Part shown: positions 1 to 6,611 of the stretch, piece by piece
Layout: each line of letters starts with the position of its first letter
How positions within the stretch are numbered: the first letter of the stretch is position 1
NCBI GenBank assembly: GCA_035476855.1
Contig: DATILC010000075.1
Location: forward strand, 1 to 11,063
From: Solimonas_A sp035476855
GTDB lineage: Bacteria; Pseudomonadota; Gammaproteobacteria; Nevskiales; Nevskiaceae
Direction: 5' to 3'
Length of the DNA stretch: 11,063 bases
Program-made: the position numbers and the translations under genes
Notes under the pieces: model-generated
What the model was told of the DNA's origin: nothing
Seen by the model: only the letters and a program-made list of their open reading frames with translations
Database searches by the model: none

Positions 1-685
1 CACGCAGCATCCGCAGCAGCGCCAGCGCGGTCGGCGCGGTCGGCGGCGACTGCCCATACTCGTCGGCCAGCGCCTTCGCGCGGCCTGCGCGCTCGGCGCG
101 CGCCGCGGCGCGGACGGCGCGAATCCGCGCCTGGAATTGGGCCAGCGCGGTCATCTGCTCCTGCATGGTGGCGCAGGCGCCCATGTCGACGGTGTTCGGA
201 TATCCCTTGATCGACATGTGCATCGGTGATCTGCCACTGGCGAGTTCCAGAATCTTGGGCTGGATCGCGGCCTGGATCGCCGCGGCCGTCTCGGGCAGTA
301 CCGCGCCCTCGGGCAGCGGGTAGCGGATCGTCCGCATCTGCGCCACGTCGAACAGCTGTCGCGACCAGTCGGCCGCGAGCAGGACGCAGCCTGTGGGCTG
401 CGCTGCATGGCGTATGCCGACCTCGTAGTAAACGTTGCCGTTGGCAATCGTCATGTCGGCCAGCACCAAGTCGGAAAAGTACAAGCGCTCGAGCATCTGG
501 TTGATGATCAGCGCGCCGCTGTCCTGGTCGGCCCGGACCGGCTGGTAGCCCAGCTGCTTGATCACCGGCACATAGGCGCGATCCCACAGTGCGTCGAAGT
601 CGATCTCCGCCGGGCCCTTGCCGGCCTCCGCCAGGGTCGGTTTCTTGCCGTAAGGCATGATCATGAAACAGAGCGGCTTCGTCAT
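1..685 (-). CDS. Nucleoside deoxyribosyltransferase/TIR-like domain protein, probable TPR-S (DUF4071) family, 3' end outside window
   Basis: 228 codons are open from ATG 685 to the left edge, so the C-terminus is missing. The N-terminal half begins with a hydrophobic strand and MPYGKK (residues 10-15). It continues with IDFD (28-31), RADQDSGALI (51-60), then LVLADMT (73-79) and NGNVYYEVGIRHA (82-94). The Asp77 plus Asn-x-Asn-x3-Glu88-x-Gly pattern is typical of the nucleoside 2-deoxyribosyltransferase-like/TIR-like fold. In its full form (RADE..GGI..ERL..AD.T..N.NVFYE.G.RHA) it is what I associate with bacterial proteins carrying a C-terminal TPR-S/TRAFs-binding (DUF4071) region; that region would lie beyond the window. 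An Ala/Arg-rich helical stretch (about 175-206) follows. The start is supported by a GGGGGGAA ribosome-binding site at 692-699. The ATG lies 2 nt after the stop of the upstream SLOG-like gene, so the two are probably translationally coupled. A role as a nucleotide- or NAD-directed effector is inference. The domain call is fairly firm; the full family assignment is less so. Confidence 0.75.
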   Translation of the reverse strand, partial: MTKPLCFMIMPYGKKPTLAEAGKGPAEIDFDALWDRAYVPVIKQLGYQPVRADQDSGALIINQMLERLYFSDLVLADMTIANGNVYYEVGIRHAAQPTGCVLLAADWSRQLFDVAQMRTIRYPLPEGAVLPETAAAIQAAIQPKILELASGRSPMHMSIKGYPNTVDMGACATMQEQMTALAQFQARIRAVRAAARAERAGRAKALADEYGQSPPTAPTALALLRMLR

Positions 686-687
686 TT

Positions 688-1287
688 TCAGTTCCCCCCG
701 TTCCAGAGCTGGGTGGTATCGATCCAGTGCACGCGCCCCGCGTTCGCCCGCACTTCCTGCATCAGGTGCTGGGTTCCCCCGGGACCGTCGCCCTTCTGCC
801 CGTTCCACAGGGAGATGAAATCAACCTTCTCCGGCCCGAAGCGCATCGCGGCCTCGAGCATCCACAGGTTGGTCATCTCGTAGGCATCCTGCCCCTCGTG
901 CAGCGGCGGACGCTCCTGCGGCAGCACGTGCAACTCGGCGCATCGCTTCGCCACCTCGAATCTTCGGCGCCAGTCGGCGCCGGCGAAATCCACCGAGCTT
1001 GCGAGGAAGGCCGTCTCTTCGAAGGGAAGATAGATTTCCAGTGCCAGGCCGCGCGCCAGCACGGCTTCGGCAAAAAGCAGATCGCCGCCGCAGGCGCCAC
1101 CGGAGATCGCCAAGTCTGCTGAGCCCGCCGCCAACCGATCCAGCAGTCCGGCGATGGCGTTCGCGGCGACCGGCTCCTGGTCTGCGGGAAAACGGGGGGA
1201 AGACCGGTCCGGGGCGTCAATCATGTGCCCGCTGAACAGAAAGACCCTGCGGGGACCGATGGTGCTTCCTGTTTGCTGGTTCTGCAT
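688..1287 (-). CDS. SLOG-like Rossmann-fold protein, putative nucleotide-ligand sensor
   Basis: The protein has 199 residues. Its N-terminal strand VFLFSGH (15-21) leads into a conserved-looking MIDAPDR segment (22-28). A long helix follows, then LAISGGACGGDLLFAEA (59-75), a glycine-rich nucleotide-binding loop after a beta strand, as in SLOG/LOG-type Rossmann folds. Later come IYLPF (85-89), a DAYEMTNLWML helix (134-144) and a C-terminal WNGQKGDGPGGT loop (161-172) before VHWIDT (186-191). There is no signal peptide or membrane segment, so it is cytosolic. In bacterial conflict systems such as Thoeris ThsA, SLOG domains bind NAD-derived second messengers; this ligand is unknown. The gene is the first of a leftward operon and is followed 2 nt later by the deoxyribosyltransferase-like gene. 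ATG 1287 is used because an in-frame stop lies upstream and no better start is visible, though its ribosome-binding site is weak. The fold call rests on motif reading only. Confidence 0.7.
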   Translation of the reverse strand: MQNQQTGSTIGPRRVFLFSGHMIDAPDRSSPRFPADQEPVAANAIAGLLDRLAAGSADLAISGGACGGDLLFAEAVLARGLALEIYLPFEETAFLASSVDFAGADWRRRFEVAKRCAELHVLPQERPPLHEGQDAYEMTNLWMLEAAMRFGPEKVDFISLWNGQKGDGPGGTQHLMQEVRANAGRVHWIDTTQLWNGGN

Positions 1288-1490
1288 GCGGATGCTCGCG
1301 TCTGTTCGGATCCTGCTCGCATCCAGCCTACTGTCGGCCGATCACATCCGGAAGTCGGCGTGCGTCAGGAGATGGGCCGCATTTACCAGCGCCACCCGAC
1401 CCGCCCCCTGCTGCGCTGGCCTAAAATGACTGCAGACAACCATCTGCAGGGCGCCGCAGCCGGCGTCCTGCCACCCAGGGACCCTCCGTA
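1288..1490. promoter_or_regulatory. Divergent intergenic region between the SLOG-like gene and the cytochrome lipoprotein gene
   Basis: These 203 bp separate two divergently transcribed genes and must hold both promoters. For the rightward gene, a -10-like TAAAAT lies at 1422-1427 with no good -35 partner. Just after it is a 7-bp inverted repeat, CTGCAGA (1430-1436) and TCTGCAG (1443-1449), with a 6-nt loop. If transcription starts near 1433 the repeat sits at the start of the mRNA. It could be an operator or a 5' stem. AGGGA at about 1477-1481 is the only Shine-Dalgarno-like sequence before ATG 1491. No clear promoter was found for the leftward gene. Confidence 0.35.
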
Positions 1491-4400
1491 ATGGCTCTTA
1501 CCGCCCCCAAGGTATGCACGGCGCTTGCCGTAACCCTCGCACTCGCACTGCTCTCCGCCTGCGGCGGTCGCGGCGACTCGGTCGGCAGTGGCACCAACGG
1601 TGGCGGCAGCAGCCGTGACGGCCGCACCTACCTGATCAAGCCGGGCGCCAACGCCACCCGCGACATGATCGCGGCGATGGTGCAGGCCGCACCTGGCGAC
1701 ACCCTCCAGTTCGACTGCGGCTATTTCGAACTCGAATCGTCCCTGCAACTGACCGATACCGAGGATGTGCTGGTCAAGGGCTGCGGCAAGGACAAGACGG
1801 TGCTGTCGTTCAAGCACAACAACGCGCCGGAAGGCGTGCTCGCCGTGAACGTCCACGGCCTGGTGATCGAGGACCTCACGGTGCTCGATACCGGCGGCAA
1901 CGGCTTCGAGTTCCGCGGCGTCGATCACGGCACCCTGCGCCGCGTGCGCGCGATCTGGTCGTCCAACGGCGGCCGCGAGAGCCCCACGCCGATCACCGCC
2001 GAGAACGTCTTCGCCGACAACGCCAAGCTGCTCAACGTGCCCTGCACCGACCCGGCGACGCAGGATCCGACCGCGCCCGAGAACAGCCTCGGCGACACCA
2101 GCTCGCCGGACTACACGGTCAGCCCCAAGTCGGGCCGTTACGGCATCTACCCGGTGTCCTCCGAGAACATCCTGGTCGAGTACTCCGAGTCGGTCGGCGC
2201 CTCCGATGCCGGCATCTACGTCGGCCAGACCAACAACGCGATCATCCGCAACAGCCGCGCCGCCTTCAACGTGTTCGGCTTCGAGATCGAAAACGTGCGC
2301 GGCGGCGAGTACGACACCAACGTCGCCGAGTGCAACACCGGCGGCTTCCTGGTCTATGACCTCGACGGCCTGCGCCAGTACGGCGACCGTTCGCGCATGC
2401 ACGGCAACATCTCGCGCCTGAACAACACCTACAACTTCACCTCCGGCGGCTTCGTCGGCAACGTGCCGTCCGGCAGCGGCATGATCACGCTGTCCTACGA
2501 CCGCATCGACGTCTTCAACAACGTCTTCGAGAACAACAACACCGCCGGCATCATCCACGCCAGCTACGAGCTGTTCCCCGAAGGCGCCGGCCGGCCGTTC
2601 GAGAAGCGCATCGACTGGTACACCGAAGGCCTGCACATCTGGAACAACAAGTTCATCAACAACGGCAATCAGCTGCCGCTGCCGACCACCAACGACCTGC
2701 AGGCGCTGGACGTGGCACGCGTGCTGCCGGCGCTGATCGGCCTGAAGAACACCGCCGCCTGCCTCAACCCGCTCAATGTCGCCCACTGCCTGGGCAACGG
2801 CAATGCCGGCTACCGCGGCGCGCACATCATGTGGGACGGCCTGCTCGACACGCATTCGGAGTGCCCCTACCCGGTCGATGCCAACGGCAAGCCGGTGCCG
2901 GCAGACGAGCGCGGCAAGCCGCTGCTGGGCAGCGAGCACCCGAACCCCGAGTGCCACTACAACCAGTACAAGTTCAAGGCGGCCGACAAGCAGCGCATCG
3001 TCCCTGACTGGTGGGCCTCCTGCATCGATGACGACAACGTCTTCGAGGGCGCCAGCCCGCACTTCGCCAACTTCCACGGCCTCAAGGGCCTGGAGGCGGT
3101 GATCGCCGCCGCCATCGCCGATCCCGCGTCGGGTCCGGACGCGCTGACGCAGATCCTCGGTGGCCTGGCCGCGACCGACCTGTTCAACTTCGCCTCCAGC
3201 TACGACATCAAGCCACACCAGTGCGTCACCGCCTACGGCAAGAACCTCGCACCGCTGCCGCCGGTAGTGATCCCGCCGTTCAAGCGCAGCGGCCAGTTCG
3301 ACCCGGCGCCGACCGACGCCGAGATCGCGCAGCTCTGCAATGCCGGCAGCAACGGCACGGTGAACTTCGCCGCGGCCGCCCGCGTCAACTGCCCGACGCT
3401 GGACCAGTACCACCTGTTCGCCGATGCGCAGGAGCCGCGCAGCCAGCCCAACGGCCGCGGCACGCCGTTCTCGCTGAACAGCAAGCTGTTCTCCGACTAC
3501 TCGGTGAAGTACCGCCAGGTGTTCCTGCCCGAGGGCAGCAGCGCGGTCTATCACGACGCCAAGGAAGGCGGCGTCGTCACCGGCGCCAACATGACCTACA
3601 GCTTCCCTGCCGGCACGATCATCGCGAAGACCTTCACCTTCGCCGACGAGGCTGCAGGCACTGAAATCCCGGTCGAGACGCGCCTGCTGATCAAGCGCGT
3701 CAACTCCAAGGGCAATGTGCGCTGGGTCGGCCTGCCGTACATCTGGGAGACCGTCAACGGCAAGCGCGTGGCCAAGCTGGCGCTCGGCGGCGGCAAGGCC
3801 TCGGTGCACTGGAAGACCACGGACGCCGACTCCGGCACCACCCACACCGGCTCCACCGACGAGTACCTGATCCCGCACGGCAACCAGTGCCTCAGCTGCC
3901 ACTCGCGCGAAGACGGCGAACCCGGCTCCGCGCCGATCGGCCCGAAGGCGCGCTTCCTCAACAAGGCCTACAAGCCGGAATCGAACTTCGTGAAGGGCAC
4001 GGCACACCCGGTCACCGGCCACAACCAGATCGACTGGTGGTGCCGCAACGGCCTGCTCAGCGGCTGCCCCTCCGATCTCGGCCTGAATCCGGTGAACCAG
4101 GTCGCGGCCAAGGTCGAGCGCATCCCGGCGTTCAACAAGCCGGGCGATGCCGGCTTCGCGGCCGGCTCGAACGAGGACATCGAATCGCGTGCCCGCGCCT
4201 GGCTGGAAGTGAACTGCCAGCACTGCCACAACGTGCGCGGCTTCGCCGCCAGCACCGGCCTGTACCTCGACTCGATCCGCAAGGTCGACAGCACCTACGG
4301 CATCTGCAAGAGCCCGACCGCGACCGGCCGCGAGGGAACCGACAACGGTACGCGCCACCACGACATCAACCCGGGCAACATCGCCGACTCGATCCTGCCG

Positions 4401-4562
4401 TTCCGCATCGGCCCCACCGCGACCACGCCGGCCGCGCGCATGCCGCCGCTGGCGCGCAGCGTGGTCGACGAGGAAGCCCATGCGCTGGTGACACAGTGGA
4501 TCCGCGACGTGGTCGTGGTCGACGAGAGCAAGTACCCGGGCTCGTCGAGCTGCGGCGAGTAG
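1491..4562 (+). CDS. Lipoprotein fusing a parallel beta-helix domain to an SO_2930-type diheme c-type cytochrome
   Basis: The protein has 1023 residues. The signal peptide ends in a lipobox, LSAC, with the lipidated Cys at 24, followed by a Gly/Ser-rich linker. Residues about 45-590 are a right-handed beta-helix of the periplasmic-copper-binding/pectin-lyase-like kind. They contain Asn-rich turn segments such as VFNNVFENNNTAGI and LHIWNNKFINNG. From about 636 the sequence changes to a cytochrome type, with YHLFADAQEPRS (640-651) and LNSKLFSDYSVKYRQVFLPEG nearby. Two haem c motifs follow, CLSCH (800-804) and CQHCH (909-913); Met984 in ARMPPLA is a likely axial ligand. These halves correspond to two families usually encoded by adjacent genes (Shewanella SO_2929/SO_2930 type; TIGR03805 and TIGR03806 as I recall them), here in one polypeptide. 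The role of the pair is unknown; an outer-membrane or periplasmic electron-transfer function is inference. The gene is monocistronic and is followed by a terminator. Confidence 0.88.
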   Translation: MALTAPKVCTALAVTLALALLSACGGRGDSVGSGTNGGGSSRDGRTYLIKPGANATRDMIAAMVQAAPGDTLQFDCGYFELESSLQLTDTEDVLVKGCGKDKTVLSFKHNNAPEGVLAVNVHGLVIEDLTVLDTGGNGFEFRGVDHGTLRRVRAIWSSNGGRESPTPITAENVFADNAKLLNVPCTDPATQDPTAPENSLGDTSSPDYTVSPKSGRYGIYPVSSENILVEYSESVGASDAGIYVGQTNNAIIRNSRAAFNVFGFEIENVRGGEYDTNVAECNTGGFLVYDLDGLRQYGDRSRMHGNISRLNNTYNFTSGGFVGNVPSGSGMITLSYDRIDVFNNVFENNNTAGIIHASYELFPEGAGRPFEKRIDWYTEGLHIWNNKFINNGNQLPLPTTNDLQALDVARVLPALIGLKNTAACLNPLNVAHCLGNGNAGYRGAHIMWDGLLDTHSECPYPVDANGKPVPADERGKPLLGSEHPNPECHYNQYKFKAADKQRIVPDWWASCIDDDNVFEGASPHFANFHGLKGLEAVIAAAIADPASGPDALTQILGGLAATDLFNFASSYDIKPHQCVTAYGKNLAPLPPVVIPPFKRSGQFDPAPTDAEIAQLCNAGSNGTVNFAAAARVNCPTLDQYHLFADAQEPRSQPNGRGTPFSLNSKLFSDYSVKYRQVFLPEGSSAVYHDAKEGGVVTGANMTYSFPAGTIIAKTFTFADEAAGTEIPVETRLLIKRVNSKGNVRWVGLPYIWETVNGKRVAKLALGGGKASVHWKTTDADSGTTHTGSTDEYLIPHGNQCLSCHSREDGEPGSAPIGPKARFLNKAYKPESNFVKGTAHPVTGHNQIDWWCRNGLLSGCPSDLGLNPVNQVAAKVERIPAFNKPGDAGFAAGSNEDIESRARAWLEVNCQHCHNVRGFAASTGLYLDSIRKVDSTYGICKSPTATGREGTDNGTRHHDINPGNIADSILPFRIGPTATTPAARMPPLARSVVDEEAHALVTQWIRDVVVVDESKYPGSSSCGE

Positions 4563-4580
4563 GGCGACACGCTGGACCGG

Positions 4581-4606
4581 AAAAAGCCCGCGCAAGCGGG
4601 CTTTTT
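4581..4606 (+). terminator. Rho-independent terminator after the cytochrome lipoprotein gene
   Basis: A perfect 11-bp stem is seen: AAAAAGCCCGC at 4581-4591, loop GCAA, GCGGGCTTTTT at 4596-4606, followed by CTTT. It lies 18 nt after the stop codon at 4560-4562. Because the 5' arm starts with five A residues, it can also work on the minus strand, where it would lie about 285 bp beyond the end of the fic gene. Confidence 0.93.
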
Positions 4607-4891
4607 CTTTGCGCGCCGCTCAATCCCGTTGCCTTGACGACGACATCGCGTCGAAGGGGCGCTGGCTGTTGGGGCTGGCAAAGGATGCGCAGACCACCTC
4701 GCGACGCCGTGGCGGGTACGCTGCCCGCCGGTATCAGCCTTCCATCGGTGGATTCCCGCTGACGGGCGCGCGACCTGCAAGCCAGGTTCGTCGTCATTGG
4801 CCGCATGGCTCAGGGCTAGCCGCTTACATTGCCGCCCCCGATGCGGCCCGGAGCAGGCTCCGCTCAACGACATCCGGCAGGGCGTGCCTTC
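4607..4891. other. Intergenic region without a recognisable gene
   Basis: These 285 bp lie between two converging genes. No coding frame here has a plausible start, ribosome-binding site or recognisable product. Two inverted repeats are visible: GGCGGG (4711-4716) with CCCGCC (4724-4729), and CGGAGC (4849-4854) with GCTCCG (4857-4862). The second lies about 30 bp past the fic stop. Together with a TGTAGGA on the minus strand that overlaps the fic stop codon, it is reminiscent of the TGTAGGAGC-type extragenic repeats of high-GC Gammaproteobacteria, but the match is weak. Confidence 0.45.
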
Positions 4892-6100
4892 CTACAGCCC
4901 GCCAAGCGTCTCCCGCATCGCCGCCTGCGGATCGTCAATCTCGAACAGGTGCGGAAACAGGTAGGCGGCGGCGTAGACCGGAAAGGCCGGCGTGAGATCG
5001 GCGCGGCTGCTGGTGGCGGCGAGCAGTCCGTCCTCGACGCACTCCGAGACGACGGCACGCGCCGCACGCTCGCCCAGGCCCAGCAGCCGTGGGGCCGCGC
5101 CACGCTCCAGGCGCCCCATGAACATCGCCTCGATCAGCAGCGGTGCCGCACGTTCGTCGCGGCCCATCACCAGCTTGCGCTCGGCACAGAAGCGCGCGAC
5201 GCGGTCCTTTACGTGCTCGATCTGCAAGCGCTCGCTCATGAAGCGAATCTGGTCTTCGCAGGTGTCGAGCATGAAATCGGCGAAGCTGACGGCAGCCTTC
5301 TGCGACAACGCGCCGCGGCCATCGTAGTCACCCTGACGTTCGGCATCGGCAAGCGCCAGATGCTCGTAGTAACGGCTCTTACGCTTGGCGAGTCCACGTG
5401 AAAGTGACCACAAGCCGTCGGCATCCAGGCCTGTCTGCGCGAGCATTGCGGTGGTGAGCAGGCGCGCAATACGGCCGTTGCCATCCAGGAAGGGATGAAT
5501 CCAGGCAAAGCGATGGTGCGCCAGCAGGATATGCGCTGGCGTCTTCGGCAACCGCCGCCAGGCGTCGGAAAACGCAGCGAGCAGGCCCGGCAAGTCTTCG
5601 TGCGCCGGCGGCACATGCGCGCCGACATCCACATACCGCTGCCGCAGTTCACCAGGCTCGTTGATGGCGGTTTCGCCGTTGTGGCCGGTGACGACGCGCA
5701 GTGACTCCGGCAACTGCGATACAAACTGATGGTGCAGTTCGCGGATGAAGTCGATACCGGCCACGTCCACGCCGGGCTCGTCCTTCAGCAGTCGGCGCAT
5801 CCACCGTTCGGTCTGGATATGCGCGACCGCGAGGACGGCCAGATCCTCGGCCCGGTTCTGCGGACGCTCGGCCAGGGTGCGCCTGAGCGCGCGCTCGGCT
5901 TCGATCGGGCGGGTACTCTGCCCTTCGATCAGATTGGAGTAGTAGCTGTTGATGCCTTCCAGACACTGCGCCAGCGCAACGCGTGTAGCGGGCGGCAGGC
6001 GCCCGCTCAGCTCGCCGCTCAGGCGCGCGACCGCAGTCTCCCGCTCCCGGATCGCCGGGCTTCCGAGGACGTAGAACGAGAGGCGGGTCGCAGGCAACAT
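4892..6100 (-). CDS. Fic family protein, class II (N-terminal inhibitory helix), probable AMP-transferase
   Basis: The protein has 402 residues. The Fic core carries the canonical motif HPFLDGNGRIAR at 202-213; catalytic His202, the anion-holding DGNGR and the final Arg are all intact. This is the form found in active enzymes that transfer AMP from ATP to a hydroxyl side chain of a target protein. The inhibitory motif (S/T)xxxE(G/N) is visible N-terminal to the core as SNLIEG (55-60), with Glu59. This makes it a class II, self-inhibited Fic protein. The C-terminal part (about 290-385) looks helical with a winged-helix-like tail (GLGERAARAVVSECVEDGLL, 341-360). No separate antitoxin gene is adjacent, as expected when inhibition is built in. 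ATG 6100 is preceded by AGGAAA (6113-6118), about 12 nt away, slightly long but the best available. Its target cannot be read from sequence. It is transcribed alone. Confidence 0.93.
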   Translation of the reverse strand: MLPATRLSFYVLGSPAIRERETAVARLSGELSGRLPPATRVALAQCLEGINSYYSNLIEGQSTRPIEAERALRRTLAERPQNRAEDLAVLAVAHIQTERWMRRLLKDEPGVDVAGIDFIRELHHQFVSQLPESLRVVTGHNGETAINEPGELRQRYVDVGAHVPPAHEDLPGLLAAFSDAWRRLPKTPAHILLAHHRFAWIHPFLDGNGRIARLLTTAMLAQTGLDADGLWSLSRGLAKRKSRYYEHLALADAERQGDYDGRGALSQKAAVSFADFMLDTCEDQIRFMSERLQIEHVKDRVARFCAERKLVMGRDERAAPLLIEAMFMGRLERGAAPRLLGLGERAARAVVSECVEDGLLAATSSRADLTPAFPVYAAAYLFPHLFEIDDPQAAMRETLGGL

Positions 6101-6177
6101 ATGCCGGTTCAGTTTCCTGTTTATCTGTCTGACAGGACTGAAGTATATTCAACTTTATGGGATCGTATATGCCGGTT
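6099..6177 (-). promoter_or_regulatory. Probable fic promoter and operator region
   Basis: On the minus strand a -10-like TATACT lies at 6147-6142; no convincing -35 is seen. A palindrome CTGTC-T-GACAG (6125-6135) falls where transcription would start. An 11-bp direct repeat, ATATGCCGGTT on the plus strand, occurs at 6099-6109, overlapping the start codon, and at 6167-6177, around the -35 position. The arrangement suggests repression at the promoter, but the regulator is not identifiable. The stretch is locally AT-rich compared with its surroundings, as expected of a promoter. Confidence 0.4.
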
Positions 6178-6279
6178 TACGTGCCGCTTTGGCTGCCGCT
6201 TGGCTACGCCCCGAGGGTGTGAACACGCAGAATCAAGCGATGCCGCGTTGATGGTCAGTTTTCAACACGCGGCCACAGC

Positions 6280-6331
6280 CTGTTCTTCGTGCGAAGCCCC
6301 GAGGTGTGCAGTGACCCCAGTAACGAGCCCA
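6280..6331. repeat. 52-bp direct repeat, copy 1
   Basis: This copy matches 6377-6428 at 48 of 52 positions. All four differences fall within a 5-bp block about 14 bp from the left end (AAGCC here, CCGAT in copy 2). The right 33 bp, starting CCGAGGTGTGCAGTGACCCC, are identical. The unit contains no gene. The two copies are 97 bp apart, which puts them in different reading frames, so this is not a protein repeat. Confidence 0.9.
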
Positions 6332-6376
6332 ATCCTCGAGCGCAGAAAGGAGCCATTGGCTGCCACCGAGGGTGGA

Positions 6377-6428
6377 CTGTTCTTCGTGCGCCGATCCGAG
6401 GTGTGCAGTGACCCCAGTAACGAGCCCA
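6377..6428. repeat. 52-bp direct repeat, copy 2
   Basis: This is the second copy of the unit at 6280-6331. It is immediately preceded by a small inverted repeat, CCACC-GAG-GGTGG (6363-6375), which is absent before copy 1. Apart from these repeats and the fic promoter, the 371-bp interval from 6101 to 6471 holds nothing I recognise. Confidence 0.9.
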
Positions 6429-6471
6429 TGACAATCGACAGCGGAGAGCTTGAGAAGGCCTGAAAACAGAA

Positions 6472-6495
6472 AAACCCCTGATCGCTCAGGGGTTT
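6472..6495 (-). terminator. Rho-independent terminator of the tRNA-Gln gene
   Basis: The stem AAACCCCTGA (6472-6481) pairs perfectly with TCAGGGGTTT (6486-6495) around a 4-nt loop. On the minus strand it is followed by TTCTGTTTT, giving a U-rich tail. It begins 15 nt past the tRNA 3' end. On the plus strand it is followed by TCTTT... after its terminal T run (6493-6499), so some bidirectional activity is possible. Confidence 0.88.
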
Positions 6496-6510
6496 CTTTA
6501 CCGCATCGGA

Positions 6511-6584
6511 TGGTTGGGAGACTAGGACTCGAACCTAGATAAACAGAGTCAGAATCTGTTGTCCTACCATTAGACGATCTCCCA
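6511..6584 (-). tRNA. tRNA-Gln (anticodon CUG), CCA encoded
   Basis: The 74-nt cloverleaf is complete. The acceptor stem is TGGGAGA/TCTCCCA with U1-A72, and the D arm GTC/GAC encloses TAATGGTAG. The anticodon stem ACAGA/TCTGT has loop TTCTGAC (anticodon CUG at 6552-6550), and the T arm is CTAGG/CCTAG with loop TTCGAGT. The 3' CCA is in the gene (6513-6511). It decodes CAG, the frequent Gln codon in this high-GC genome. The discriminator base is A73, whereas E. coli tRNA-Gln has G73. It has its own promoter and terminator, so it is separate from the upstream ribosomal operon. Confidence 0.97.
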
Positions 6585-6611
6585 TCCGGAACCGGAAATC
6601 GCAGGGCGGCG

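Noticed and set aside
226..883. Plus-strand frames at 226-504 and 407-883.
   Set aside because: They lie opposite the SLOG-like and deoxyribosyltransferase-like genes, have no ribosome-binding site and give Arg/Pro-rich nonsense products.
1383..4595. A 1070-codon open frame on the minus strand opposite the cytochrome lipoprotein gene.
   Set aside because: Its product is a monotonous Val/Ala/Gly/Arg/Asp sequence with no domain, typical of the antisense frame of a high-GC gene. The plus-strand gene has lipobox, haem motifs and a terminator.
4711..4729. GGCGGG-TACGCTG-CCCGCC as a terminator for the fic gene.
   Set aside because: It has no T-rich tail on either strand and lies more than 160 bp from the fic stop; a GC-rich chance palindrome is likely.
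6280..6428. The 52-bp repeats as a CRISPR array.
   Set aside because: There are only two copies, the units are longer than usual, the gap is 45 bp and differences are clustered inside the unit; no cas gene is nearby.
5729..6463. A 244-codon plus-strand frame running through the fic start and the 52-bp repeats.
   Set aside because: Its first half is antisense to the Fic gene and the rest crosses the fic promoter and repeats. No start signal or recognisable sequence supports it.
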